From positions 1-45,243 of the forward strand of contig JALSLK010000063.1 of assembly GCA_026988355.1 (NCBI GenBank): DNA of 45,243 nucleotides, read 5' to 3'. A program made the position numbers and the translations under genes. Below, piece by piece: positions 1 to 7,374 of the stretch (position 1 is the first letter of the stretch; every line of letters starts with the position of its first letter). The DNA comes from Flavobacteriaceae bacterium (lineage in GTDB: Bacteria; Bacteroidota; Bacteroidia; Flavobacteriales; Flavobacteriaceae). The notes below the pieces were generated by a model. That model ran no database searches. It had not been told where the DNA came from and saw only the letters and a program-made list of their open reading frames with translations.

Positions 1-116
1 GTGTCTGGGGAAACACAATTGGCGTCTATAGATAAATTTTGACATTGTGTGTCTTGTGCTTTTCCAGATAATATAGCTATAAAAAAGGCAATAAGTAATA
101 GTATCTTTTTGTTCAT
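1..116 (-). CDS. Secreted protein, 5' part only (runs off left edge)
   Basis: An ATG at 116 on the minus strand opens a frame that stays open for 38 codons to the window edge. It begins MNKKILLLIAFFIAILSG followed by KAQ, a typical Sec signal peptide with cleavage expected after KA. The mature start (DTQCQNLSIDANC) has two cysteines. Too little remains to name a family. A good -7 element lies about 50 bases upstream, so the gene probably has its own promoter rather than depending on the btuB/btuG transcript, which ends in a hairpin at 273-306. Its position beside a cobalamin-uptake cassette suggests, without proof, an exported partner of that system. Confidence 0.7.
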   Translation of the reverse strand, partial: MNKKILLLIAFFIAILSGKAQDTQCQNLSIDANCVSPD

Positions 117-163
117 TTTGGTTCAGTTTATTTATAAAAGGGATTATAAATTATAATAAGTAC

Positions 164-171
164 CAAATATA
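164..171 (-). promoter_or_regulatory. -7 promoter element of the left-edge gene
   Basis: On the minus strand the sequence reads TATATTTG, an exact match to the Bacteroidota -7 consensus TAnnTTTG. It would start transcription near 157, giving a leader of about 40 bases before the ATG at 116. No convincing -33 TTG at 19-21 bases was found. Confidence 0.45.
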
Positions 172-272
172 GTATAATATTTTAAATTTAAAAGTGTTTC
201 AAATTATAAATTTCATTATTTAACTGTGATTATGCAAGTGTATTTTGTAATTAATTCAGTTCGTACAATATA

Positions 273-306
273 ATAAGACCTTATGTTAATTTTCATAAGG
301 TCTTAT
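273..306 (-). terminator. Hairpin terminator after btuG-like gene
   Basis: Perfect 13-bp inverted repeat (273-285 and 294-306) with an 8-base loop, 77 bases past the stop of the btuG-like gene. The uridine tract is poor on the minus strand (TATTATATTG) and better on the plus strand (CTTTTAT), so it may act in both directions. Confidence 0.6.
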
Positions 307-382
307 CTTTTATACAGATTTTACATCGCGTAAAAATATTTTAATGCATATTTTAGATTTCTAAAATGGAAGAATATTTATA

Positions 383-1435
383 TTATTGAAATATAATGTT
401 TCCTGGAATAATACCTGTCGTTTTTGAATATGCTTCTGTATTTGTACTTAAATCAAATACTTTTAATGTTCCTTCGCTTGAAAAGTCTCCTGCATTTGTT
501 GTGTATAAAAAGTTATCATTTGCTTTCATACTATAATAATATCCATCAAATCCTGTAATACCATCTGTGTTTAACTCATTTATAGAAATAGCCATTTTAT
601 ATACTTTACCGTCTAAATTATAATATAAATCATTGTTGCTAATAGTTAGGTGTTGCGGATGTTTTCCTGTTCCAAAATCAAGTGTATTCGTTACTGCATT
701 ATTCTCTATTTTAATTAATTTTCCATTTGTTTCACTTCCAGTCCAGCTTGGTTTTCCACCACATAATACCCAAATAGCACCATTGCTATCTTTTAAAATA
801 GAATTTGGAACATCTCCTATTGTAAGGCTCGAAGTAACTGTATTCGAATCGGTATTTAGAACTTCTAATTTGTTGTTTTGCCCATAACCTCCTTGTAAAT
901 TTATGTAAATTGTATCATTGTTTACTAGCATATCTTCTGGACCTTCTCCAACCGAAATAGTACTTGTAACGGTATTTGTGTTTAAATCTATGACAGCAAT
1001 AAAATCATCGGTTGCATTAGAAGCGTCTCCCCAATTTGAAATATAGCCCGTGTTTCCAACTGCTACAAAATAACGTGGATTATTAATGTTTGTTCCTTCA
1101 ATTACAGCAATTTTTTCCATTGTATAACGATTAGCAACGATTACTTTATGGGAATTGTTTATTACAATATATGCTTTATCGTCGTGTAAATACATAGATT
1201 GTGCTATATTTCCTAATTCTTCTCCATTTGCTTTTTGATATATGTTATGTGTCATTACATTGCTTACACCAATATACGAAAGTGTTCCTGTACCATTATT
1301 AAATGGTCCTTCGTTTAATACAAAGATTCCGTTTGCGTAAGAACCAAGATATGGTTCTTGATTAGAGTCACTTTCACATGAAATAATAGTGATTAGTAAA
1401 AGGATAGCAATGGTTAATTTTTTGAATAGATTCAT
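383..1435 (-). CDS. btuG: BtuG-like beta-propeller surface lipoprotein (YncE/DUF5074 type)
   Basis: 350-residue lipoprotein. The N-terminus has a hydrophobic stretch ending in the lipobox TIISC (Cys20), followed by an acidic, serine-rich linker as in surface-exported Bacteroidota lipoproteins. The rest is built of repeated blades with VDLNTNTVTSTISVGEGP-like and LNTDSNTVTSSLTIGDVP-like units, typical of YncE/DUF5074 seven-bladed propellers. In Bacteroides, BtuG is such a propeller; it sits on top of BtuB and captures cobalamin with very high affinity. Here the gene follows the BtuB-like receptor by four bases and lies downstream of a cobalamin riboswitch. This context, rather than sequence identity, is the main basis for the BtuG assignment. 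Cobalamin binding itself is inferred. Confidence 0.72.
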   Translation of the reverse strand: MNLFKKLTIAILLLITIISCESDSNQEPYLGSYANGIFVLNEGPFNNGTGTLSYIGVSNVMTHNIYQKANGEELGNIAQSMYLHDDKAYIVINNSHKVIVANRYTMEKIAVIEGTNINNPRYFVAVGNTGYISNWGDASNATDDFIAVIDLNTNTVTSTISVGEGPEDMLVNNDTIYINLQGGYGQNNKLEVLNTDSNTVTSSLTIGDVPNSILKDSNGAIWVLCGGKPSWTGSETNGKLIKIENNAVTNTLDFGTGKHPQHLTISNNDLYYNLDGKVYKMAISINELNTDGITGFDGYYYSMKANDNFLYTTNAGDFSSEGTLKVFDLSTNTEAYSKTTGIIPGNIIFQ

Positions 1436-1439
1436 TTTT

Positions 1440-3272
1440 TTAGATTTTAATATTAATTTTTAATTTAAAGTTTCGATTTGGCATTGGTCTGTAAGCAACT
1501 GTCTGATATGCTTTATTAAAAAGATTATTTACTATAAAACCAATGTTTATTTTCTTTTTTAAGAAGTTCTTGTTTATTTGTATGTTAGATAGCCAAAAAT
1601 TGTCTACCTCTTGTGTGTTAGATGTTGTCGTAAACACTTTACCATTGTATTGTTGGTTAAAATTTAAAGTCCATTTTTTGTAGTTGTATTGAATTGATGC
1701 GTTTGCTTTATGATATGGAACATAAATGAGTTGCTTTCTTAATACATCATCTTTGGAAACAGTATAGGCGTATTGTGTTTGTAAATGGAATTTATGGTTG
1801 TTTATTTTTTTTACTGTATTTAGCTCAAATTCTAATCCGTAACTAGTAACACTTTGGATGTTAATTGGTCTCCAAAGGGAGCTGCTTACGGGTCTCCATT
1901 GAATTAAATTGTCACTTTGAATTCGATAAGAAGTAATGTTTATATTGGTGTTTTTAGTATGATAATCTAAACCGACTTCGGCAGATTTATTGTTTTCTGC
2001 TACTAAATTTTCGTTACCAGAAAAATTCCAATACAAGTCATTAAATGTTGGTAGTTTGTAATTGGTACTATAATTTGCTTTGATATTTAATTTTGGTAGA
2101 ATTTTAAGTTTTAAATCAATAGCATAAATAAAAGGTATATTATAGGTATTAGAAAAACCTTTTCGGATACTAATATTATAGTTTAACTTTTTAATTGGAT
2201 TTTGATGTGTTAATAGATAAATTTCGGTACGATTTCTCTCTTTTTTAAGAATGTTTGTGCCATTACCTTTGGTGTAATTATTTTCTAAACCAGAATGTAT
2301 ATTCCATCTTTTAGTAAAAAAATAATTAAAATCGTATTTTACGATATAATTATCGCTACTGCCTTCCGAAAAAAGCGTGTTGTTTTTATTGGGAAAATAA
2401 TTATAAATTTCTTGGAGATAAGCTAATTTTAAAGAAGAATTATGTTTGTTTCCATAATTTTTCCATTGTACTAAAATTCGTTGGTCGCTATTTTTATATT
2501 TCGAATTGTTAGGAGCAGTTAGAGTCCGAGACAATTCTCTATCATTATTGCTGTAAGTTATAAATAATTGAATTTGATTATTGTAATTTAGTTTATACCC
2601 AAGTACTCCTTTTATATGGTAATTTTTATAAGCTGCATTTTCATTGCTTAAGTCCGTTTTTAAATAGGGATAATTATTCTCCGACTGCATTCCTTGAATA
2701 CTAAATTTAGAATATATTTTAGCAGTACTTAATTCCGATTTAAAGCTAATATCTTGCGAATTATAACTGGCTAATCCTATTTGCAGTCCAAATTCTTTTT
2801 TTTGGATAAAATAAATTTGATCGCGTAAATTTATAGCACCTCCAATTGCGCCACTTCCAAATAATGTACTACCAGCTCCTTTCTTTATTTCAATTTGATT
2901 AAATCCATTAGCAGATAATGTATTAAAATCTGTTTGTCCATTTAAGGAAGAATTTATTGCAATACCATTCCAATACACACCAGTATGCGAAGCTCCAGAG
3001 CCACGTAAAGATATAGAAGACACCATGCCATTTCCATTTTGTTTAAAATAAATGTTTGCCTTATTTTGTAGTATACTACCAAGAGATTGGTTATTGTTTT
3101 GGATGGCAGAATCTTTAATTATTTGTAGGTGGTATCCTGCATTAATTTTTGGAGAAAAGTTGCCATGCAACTTAACTTCTTCCAATAAATGGATGGTATC
3201 GTTTTGCGAATATGCAAAAATAGTTATAAAAAAGAATACTATGTTATATCTCATTTTAAAGAAGCGCTTCAT
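1440..3272 (-). CDS. btuB: TonB-dependent cobalamin receptor, BtuB-like
   Basis: About 610-residue outer-membrane receptor expected to import cobalamin or cobinamide using TonB energy. A short signal peptide (FFFITIFAYSQ) is followed by a plug domain (about 35-150) with the classic SLRGSGASHTGVYWNGI and GAGSTLFGSGAIGGAINL motifs, then a 22-strand-type barrel rich in alternating aromatic residues and the terminal strand NRNFKLKINIKI. It lacks the CarboxypepD_reg domain of SusC proteins, which fits the BtuB type. The frame stays open up to 3341, inside the riboswitch, so the start must be downstream: ATG 3272 (MKRFFKMRYN) is chosen, with ATG 3254 (MRYNIV) nearly as good. It is under the cobalamin riboswitch and coupled to the btuG-like gene. 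Confidence 0.85.
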   Translation of the reverse strand: MKRFFKMRYNIVFFFITIFAYSQNDTIHLLEEVKLHGNFSPKINAGYHLQIIKDSAIQNNNQSLGSILQNKANIYFKQNGNGMVSSISLRGSGASHTGVYWNGIAINSSLNGQTDFNTLSANGFNQIEIKKGAGSTLFGSGAIGGAINLRDQIYFIQKKEFGLQIGLASYNSQDISFKSELSTAKIYSKFSIQGMQSENNYPYLKTDLSNENAAYKNYHIKGVLGYKLNYNNQIQLFITYSNNDRELSRTLTAPNNSKYKNSDQRILVQWKNYGNKHNSSLKLAYLQEIYNYFPNKNNTLFSEGSSDNYIVKYDFNYFFTKRWNIHSGLENNYTKGNGTNILKKERNRTEIYLLTHQNPIKKLNYNISIRKGFSNTYNIPFIYAIDLKLKILPKLNIKANYSTNYKLPTFNDLYWNFSGNENLVAENNKSAEVGLDYHTKNTNINITSYRIQSDNLIQWRPVSSSLWRPINIQSVTSYGLEFELNTVKKINNHKFHLQTQYAYTVSKDDVLRKQLIYVPYHKANASIQYNYKKWTLNFNQQYNGKVFTTTSNTQEVDNFWLSNIQINKNFLKKKINIGFIVNNLFNKAYQTVAYRPMPNRNFKLKINIKI

Positions 3273-3298
3273 CCGAGAGCTTGTATTAATTAATGAAA

Positions 3299-3450
3299 TT
3301 GGCAGGTATCCTGACTTGCGTCTCGTTGTTTGTCTTCCCAATAGTAAAACTACCAGTGACTTAAGATTAACAACAAGCGTCTTACTAAAAGTGAGACAAA
3401 GCTTACAGTTGCGGAGACAGCTCTCGATTTTAACGAGATTCCCTTTTTAA
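3299..3450 (-). ncRNA. Cobalamin (B12) riboswitch
   Basis: Read on the minus strand, all the family landmarks appear in order: GGGAATCTCGTTAAAATCGAG, GCTGTCTCCGCAACTGTAA (3402-3420), GTCACTGG (3352-3359), TGGGAAG (3334-3340) and AAGTCAGGATACCTGCC (3301-3317, the B12 box). The aptamer ends about 27 bases before the chosen btuB start, so control is probably at translation initiation. High cobalamin should repress btuB and btuG. Confidence 0.95.
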
Positions 3451-3486
3451 TCGCACTATAAAAATAGTACAAACCAAAATTCGATG

Positions 3487-3494
3487 CAAATGTA
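3487..3494 (-). promoter_or_regulatory. -7 element for riboswitch/btuB transcript
   Basis: Minus strand TACATTTG matches TAnnTTTG and lies about 37 bases upstream of the first riboswitch landmark, so the transcript would begin near 3480 and carry a 200-base leader. The -33 element is not recognisable. Confidence 0.5.
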
Positions 3495-3579
3495 GTATTA
3501 ATTTGGGATTTGTATGTGATTTCGTACTTATTTATTCTACTGTAATTTTAATTGTTTCTGTTTCTTTTTTAAAGAATCA

Positions 3580-4320
3580 TTATTCATTCCATATTTCCCA
3601 TGATTTTTCTGCTTGAAGTTGTAACATTTCCAATCCGTTTTTTATAGTAGTACCTTTTTCTTTTCCTTTTTTTAAAAAAACAGTTTCCGAAGGGTTGTAA
3701 ATTAAATCGTATAAAATATGTTCTTTATTAAGAGATTGATATGGAATATCTGGAGCGATTAATTCTAACTTTCCTTTTGTGCCAAGAGGCGTTGTATTTA
3801 TTATAAGGCTGTGTGTTGTTATTATTTCTTCGGATAAATTTGTGTAGGAAATTTGATTTTTTTTTGGATTTCGAGAGACAAATAATACCGTAATGTTTAA
3901 TTTTTTTAGAACGAATGCAACTGCTTTTGAAGCGCCGCCAGTACCAAGAATGAGTGCTTTTTTTGGTGTTTTTTTAAATAGTGGTTGTAAAGACTTTTCA
4001 AATCCATAGACATCCGTATTGTATCCTTTTAGATAATATCTGTCTATTATTTTAACACAATTTACTGCTTTGATTTCATTGGCAATTGAATTCACTTCAT
4101 CCAAATATTTAAAAATTTGTTCTTTGTACGGAATTGTAACATTAAATCCATGTAAGGTATTAATATTTTGATCCAGTATTTCTGGCAATTCGTTAATAGA
4201 TTGGATGTCAAAATTTTTATACTCGTTATTTAAATTTTCTAGATGAAACTTATCGGTAAAAAATTTTTTAGAAAAGGAATAGGAAATATTTTTCCCAAGT
4301 AATCCATACGTTTTTTTCAT
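3580..4320 (-). CDS. aroE: Shikimate 5-dehydrogenase
   Basis: 246-residue enzyme that reduces 3-dehydroshikimate to shikimate with NADPH in aromatic amino acid and folate precursor synthesis, in the cytosol. Visible motifs are the substrate-binding SYSFSKKFF near the N-terminus, NVTIPYK with the catalytic lysine, GYNTDVYGF with the paired aspartate, the dinucleotide-binding GTGGASKAV, and the C-terminal NGLEMLQLQAEKSWEIW. The length is slightly shorter than the E. coli enzyme (272) and normal for Bacteroidota. Its ATG overlaps the stop of the DUF368 gene (TAATG), so translation is probably coupled. It is the last gene of the LOG-folP-popT-aroE operon, which also places folate and chorismate synthesis together. 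Confidence 0.95.
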   Translation of the reverse strand: MKKTYGLLGKNISYSFSKKFFTDKFHLENLNNEYKNFDIQSINELPEILDQNINTLHGFNVTIPYKEQIFKYLDEVNSIANEIKAVNCVKIIDRYYLKGYNTDVYGFEKSLQPLFKKTPKKALILGTGGASKAVAFVLKKLNITVLFVSRNPKKNQISYTNLSEEIITTHSLIINTTPLGTKGKLELIAPDIPYQSLNKEHILYDLIYNPSETVFLKKGKEKGTTIKNGLEMLQLQAEKSWEIWNE

Positions 4321-5342
4321 TATAAAGTCGATTTATTTTCTCTACTATAATATTCAATTACAACTAAAATAGAAATTCCAAAAACAATAAAAGCTATGGC
4401 ATACCAAGTTTCAATTTCATTACTATTTGGAATGTAGCGTTTGTAATTTTTTAGAATTTTATTGCCTTGGTTGTCCATTACAAATTCATTGTTTAGTATT
4501 TTGTATATTTTTTCTTTCCAAGGCCAAACATTACCTAAAGAACCTGTAATAAATCCAAGAATTATAGCGGTAACGATATTGTTCCAATGTTTTATAACAT
4601 AGCCTAAAATATGTGAAGTTACTATGAGTCCAAAAGCAGATCCAGCAGTAAAAGCACCAATAATTTTAAAGTATTTTAGTCTTTCGGTATTGTGGATAAA
4701 ATCAAAATTACCAGCAAAAATATCGAGAATAGTTTTAGACATTATATTTACAGAATCGATTAAAAGCAATACATAATTTCCTAAAAGAATTAGTATAAAA
4801 GAGCCAGAAAGTCCTGGAATAGTCATGCCAGAAACGCCAACTATACCACAGAGAAAAACAAAACTCAAATTTGTATTTTCTTTTGCAGGAGGCAAAAAAC
4901 TAATTAAAACGCCAATACTGATACCAATTATAATTGCAATGGCACTTTTGTTATTTAATTTTTCACAGCCTTTAGCGATATAATAAATAGAGCCAATAAT
5001 AAGTCCAAAGAAAAAACTCCAAACGAAGAGTTCGTAATTTCGGATTAAAAAATCTAAAAATAAGGATACACTAAAATAACTAAAAAGACTTCCAGAAAAA
5101 ATAATTGCTAAAAATTTAAAATTAACATATTGCAAAAAACTTTTAAATCTACCATTAAATAATAGTCTAAATGCTTTGGTGTTAATTCGTTTAAATGAAA
5201 AAATTAATTCTTCATAAAAACCCGTTACAAAAGCTACGATACCACCAGAAACTCCAGGAATTTTGTTTGCTCCACCCATGGCAATTCCTTTAATAAAAAG
5301 TAATATTCTATCAGAAAATGTTCTTGTGCTTTGTAGCTGCAT
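4320..5342 (-). CDS. popT: DUF368 membrane protein, PopT-type undecaprenyl-phosphate translocase
   Basis: 340-residue polytopic membrane protein. It opens with the family signature KGIAMGGANKIPGVSGGIVA, followed by about eight hydrophobic spans and a second motif GVSGMTIPGLSGSFILIL around the middle, showing the internal pseudo-repeat of DUF368. Members of this family (PopT) have been shown to return undecaprenyl phosphate across the cytoplasmic membrane for reuse in wall and glycan synthesis; that role is transferred here by family. The frame continues upstream to 5438 but would overlap folP by 86 bases. ATG 5342 (MQLQSTRTFS), ten bases after the folP stop, is the natural start. The stop overlaps the aroE start. 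Confidence 0.87.
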   Translation of the reverse strand: MQLQSTRTFSDRILLFIKGIAMGGANKIPGVSGGIVAFVTGFYEELIFSFKRINTKAFRLLFNGRFKSFLQYVNFKFLAIIFSGSLFSYFSVSLFLDFLIRNYELFVWSFFFGLIIGSIYYIAKGCEKLNNKSAIAIIIGISIGVLISFLPPAKENTNLSFVFLCGIVGVSGMTIPGLSGSFILILLGNYVLLLIDSVNIMSKTILDIFAGNFDFIHNTERLKYFKIIGAFTAGSAFGLIVTSHILGYVIKHWNNIVTAIILGFITGSLGNVWPWKEKIYKILNNEFVMDNQGNKILKNYKRYIPNSNEIETWYAIAFIVFGISILVVIEYYSRENKSTL

Positions 5343-5352
5343 TATTAATATA

Positions 5353-6171
5353 TTATAGTTGCGAAATGAGTTTAATACACTCCATTGCTTCTTTAACGTC
5401 ATGTACGCGTAAAATAGTTGCTCCTTTTTGTAGTGCAATCGTATTTACTATAGATGTTGCATTTAGCATCTTTTCTGGCTTAGAATTAAGAACCTTATAC
5501 AACATAGATTTACGTGACATTCCTACCAATATAGGTAAATTAAAGTTATTAAATGATTCTAAGTTGGCTAAAATTTTATAATTGTGTTCGATTGTTTTTC
5601 CAAATCCAAAACCGACATCTAAAACTATATCTTTTACATTTAATTGTTTTAGCACTGTCACTTTATTTTTAAAATAGGATGCGATTTCGCTAATCGTATC
5701 TTTATACGTAGGATTATCTTGCATATTTTGCGGAGTTCCTTTACTATGCATTAAAATATATGGTATTTGGTGTTTTGCAATAATGGCAAACATTTTTGGA
5801 TCTAAGTTTCCGCCAGAAATATCGTTAATCATGCAAGCGCCAGCTTTAATACAAGCATCAGCAATGTTACTTCTAAAGGTATCTACAGAAATTAAAATAG
5901 TAGGAAATTCATTTACCAATAGTTTGATAATAGGTAAAATACGTTCGAGTTCTTCTTTTTCGCTAATATGTGTGGCATTTGGTCTAGACGAATAAGCACC
6001 AACATCTATAAAGGTAGCGCCATCATCGAGCATTTTTTTAGTCTGTGAGATAATTTCTTTTTTAGAATTAAATTTTCCGCCATCATAAAAAGAATCTGGT
6101 GTAATATTTAAAATACCCATTACCTTTGGCGTATTAAAATCAATAGTATTTCCTTTACAGGTTATATGCAT
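5353..6171 (-). CDS. folP: Dihydropteroate synthase
   Basis: 272-residue TIM-barrel enzyme joining p-aminobenzoate to 6-hydroxymethyl-dihydropterin diphosphate in folate synthesis; it is the sulfonamide target. Diagnostic motifs are VMGILNITPDSFYDGG, DVGAYSSRPNA (pterin diphosphate loop), VDTFRS, NDISGG, DVGFGFGKT, GMSRKSM and the C-terminal LRVHDVKEAMECI. A longer frame could begin at a TTG at 6186, but that overlaps the preceding gene. ATG 6171 (MHITCKGNTIDF) lies one base after the LOG-family stop and is preferred. It forms a compact operon with popT and aroE downstream. Confidence 0.95.
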   Translation of the reverse strand: MHITCKGNTIDFNTPKVMGILNITPDSFYDGGKFNSKKEIISQTKKMLDDGATFIDVGAYSSRPNATHISEKEELERILPIIKLLVNEFPTILISVDTFRSNIADACIKAGACMINDISGGNLDPKMFAIIAKHQIPYILMHSKGTPQNMQDNPTYKDTISEIASYFKNKVTVLKQLNVKDIVLDVGFGFGKTIEHNYKILANLESFNNFNLPILVGMSRKSMLYKVLNSKPEKMLNATSIVNTIALQKGATILRVHDVKEAMECIKLISQL

Positions 6172-6172
6172 C

Positions 6173-6757
6173 TTATTTATTAACAACAGTATTTACTACT
6201 TTTCCAAGTTTAGGAGCAGTATAGTTTGTCATTTTAAAGATTAATTCTTCGATGGTATTTGCAACTAAAAGCATGTCTCGATTTTCTATTTTTAAGAAAC
6301 CTTCCTCTACCATAACATCCAATTGTTTTAAGGTAAAATCAAAAAAATTGTTGGTATTTAAAATACCAATAGGTTTGTTTTCAATGCCAAGTTGTCCAAG
6401 AGTTAGTGCTTCGAAAAGCTCATCGAGTGTGCCAAAACCTCCAGCTAAAGCAATATAGCCATCTGCTAATTTACTGATAACTACTTTTCGTTTACTCATT
6501 TTTTTTGTAAGAATCATTTTTGTAATCTCTTTATGAGCAACTTCTTCATGACGAAGTAACTCAGGAATTACACCAATAACCTCTCCGTTTTTCTTTAAAA
6601 TAGTATCGGCAATTATACCCATCATTCCAATTTTTCCACCACCATAAATTAAGCTGATATTATTATCGGCAAAATAATTTCCAACAAGAATAGCTTCATT
6701 AGCATAAATAGTATTAAAACCTTTGCTAGAACCACAGAAAACTGCAATTTTATTCAT
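6173..6757 (-). CDS. LOG-family (TIGR00730) nucleotide phosphoribohydrolase
   Basis: 194-residue Rossmann-like protein. Seen: MNKIAVFCGSSKG at the start, IYGGGKIGMMG, the conserved KMSKRK lysine/arginine patch and AGGFGTLDELFEAL. The family signature is PGGxGTxxE; here the proline is replaced by alanine while the catalytic glutamate is kept. Family members release ribose 5-phosphate from nucleoside monophosphates (LOG makes active cytokinins in plants; bacterial homologues act on AMP or similar). The frame extends to 6826, into the divergent DUF1599 gene, but ATG 6757 matches the usual N-terminus. First gene of the operon with folP, popT and aroE. Confidence 0.88.
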   Translation of the reverse strand: MNKIAVFCGSSKGFNTIYANEAILVGNYFADNNISLIYGGGKIGMMGIIADTILKKNGEVIGVIPELLRHEEVAHKEITKMILTKKMSKRKVVISKLADGYIALAGGFGTLDELFEALTLGQLGIENKPIGILNTNNFFDFTLKQLDVMVEEGFLKIENRDMLLVANTIEELIFKMTNYTAPKLGKVVNTVVNK

Positions 6758-6810
6758 AATTTTGTTCTTTAATATATTTATGCGAAATTTACGCAAAATT
6801 TTAATGTTAT

Positions 6811-7359
6811 ATGTCAAAAACATCAAAACAATACAATAAAATTGTAACTACTTGTAAGTCATTATTTGAAAAAAAAATGAAAGATTATGGAAGTGCATGG
6901 CGAATTTTACGATTACCATCCTTAACCGATCAAATTTTTATTAAAGCACAACGAATACGACAATTACAAGAGTTAGAAGTCAATAAGGTAGATGAAGATG
7001 AGGTTTCGGAGTTTATCGGGATTATTAATTATTCCATAATGGCATTAATTCAGTTAGAAATAGGAGTTGCTACCGAACCAGATTTAGGTGTAGCAGAGTC
7101 GATTATATACTATGAGAAACACATAAAGATAACGAAAAAATTGATGGAAAATAAAAACCACGATTATGGAGAAGCTTGGCGAGAAATGCGCATAGCATCA
7201 TTAACCGATTTAATTTTGCAAAAAATATTACGCATAAAACAAATAGAAGATAACAAAGGAAAAACATTAGTTTCAGAAGGTATTGATGCAAATTACCAAG
7301 ATATGATTAATTATGCTATTTTTGCACTGATATTAACAGAAGAAAACAAAACAAAATAA
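6811..7359 (+). CDS. DUF1599 protein with two tandem copies of the domain
   Basis: 182-residue cytosolic protein made of two similar halves. The first has KMKDYGSAWRILRLPSLTDQ...RIRQLQELE...YSIMALIQLE; the second has KNHDYGEAWREMRIASLTDL...RIKQIEDNK...YAIFALILTE. The DYGxAWRxxRxxSLTD core recurs about 100 residues apart. This is the DUF1599 family common in Bacteroidota; its biochemical function is not established, although related domains occur near nucleotide-metabolism enzymes. It lies divergent from the LOG/folP operon with a 53-base gap, and is followed after 15 bases by the DoxX gene, a conserved pairing in this phylum. Confidence 0.88.
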   Translation: MSKTSKQYNKIVTTCKSLFEKKMKDYGSAWRILRLPSLTDQIFIKAQRIRQLQELEVNKVDEDEVSEFIGIINYSIMALIQLEIGVATEPDLGVAESIIYYEKHIKITKKLMENKNHDYGEAWREMRIASLTDLILQKILRIKQIEDNKGKTLVSEGIDANYQDMINYAIFALILTEENKTK

Positions 7360-7374
7360 TATAACACAACTAAC

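Noticed and set aside
3052-3450. Open plus-strand frame of 132 codons
   Set aside because: It lies antisense to btuB and the cobalamin riboswitch; the composition mirrors the opposite strand and there is no protein-like pattern.
5343-5438. Longer N-terminus for the DUF368 protein
   Set aside because: It would overlap folP by 86 bases and adds residues not found in the family; the ATG at 5342 fits the spacing and family start.
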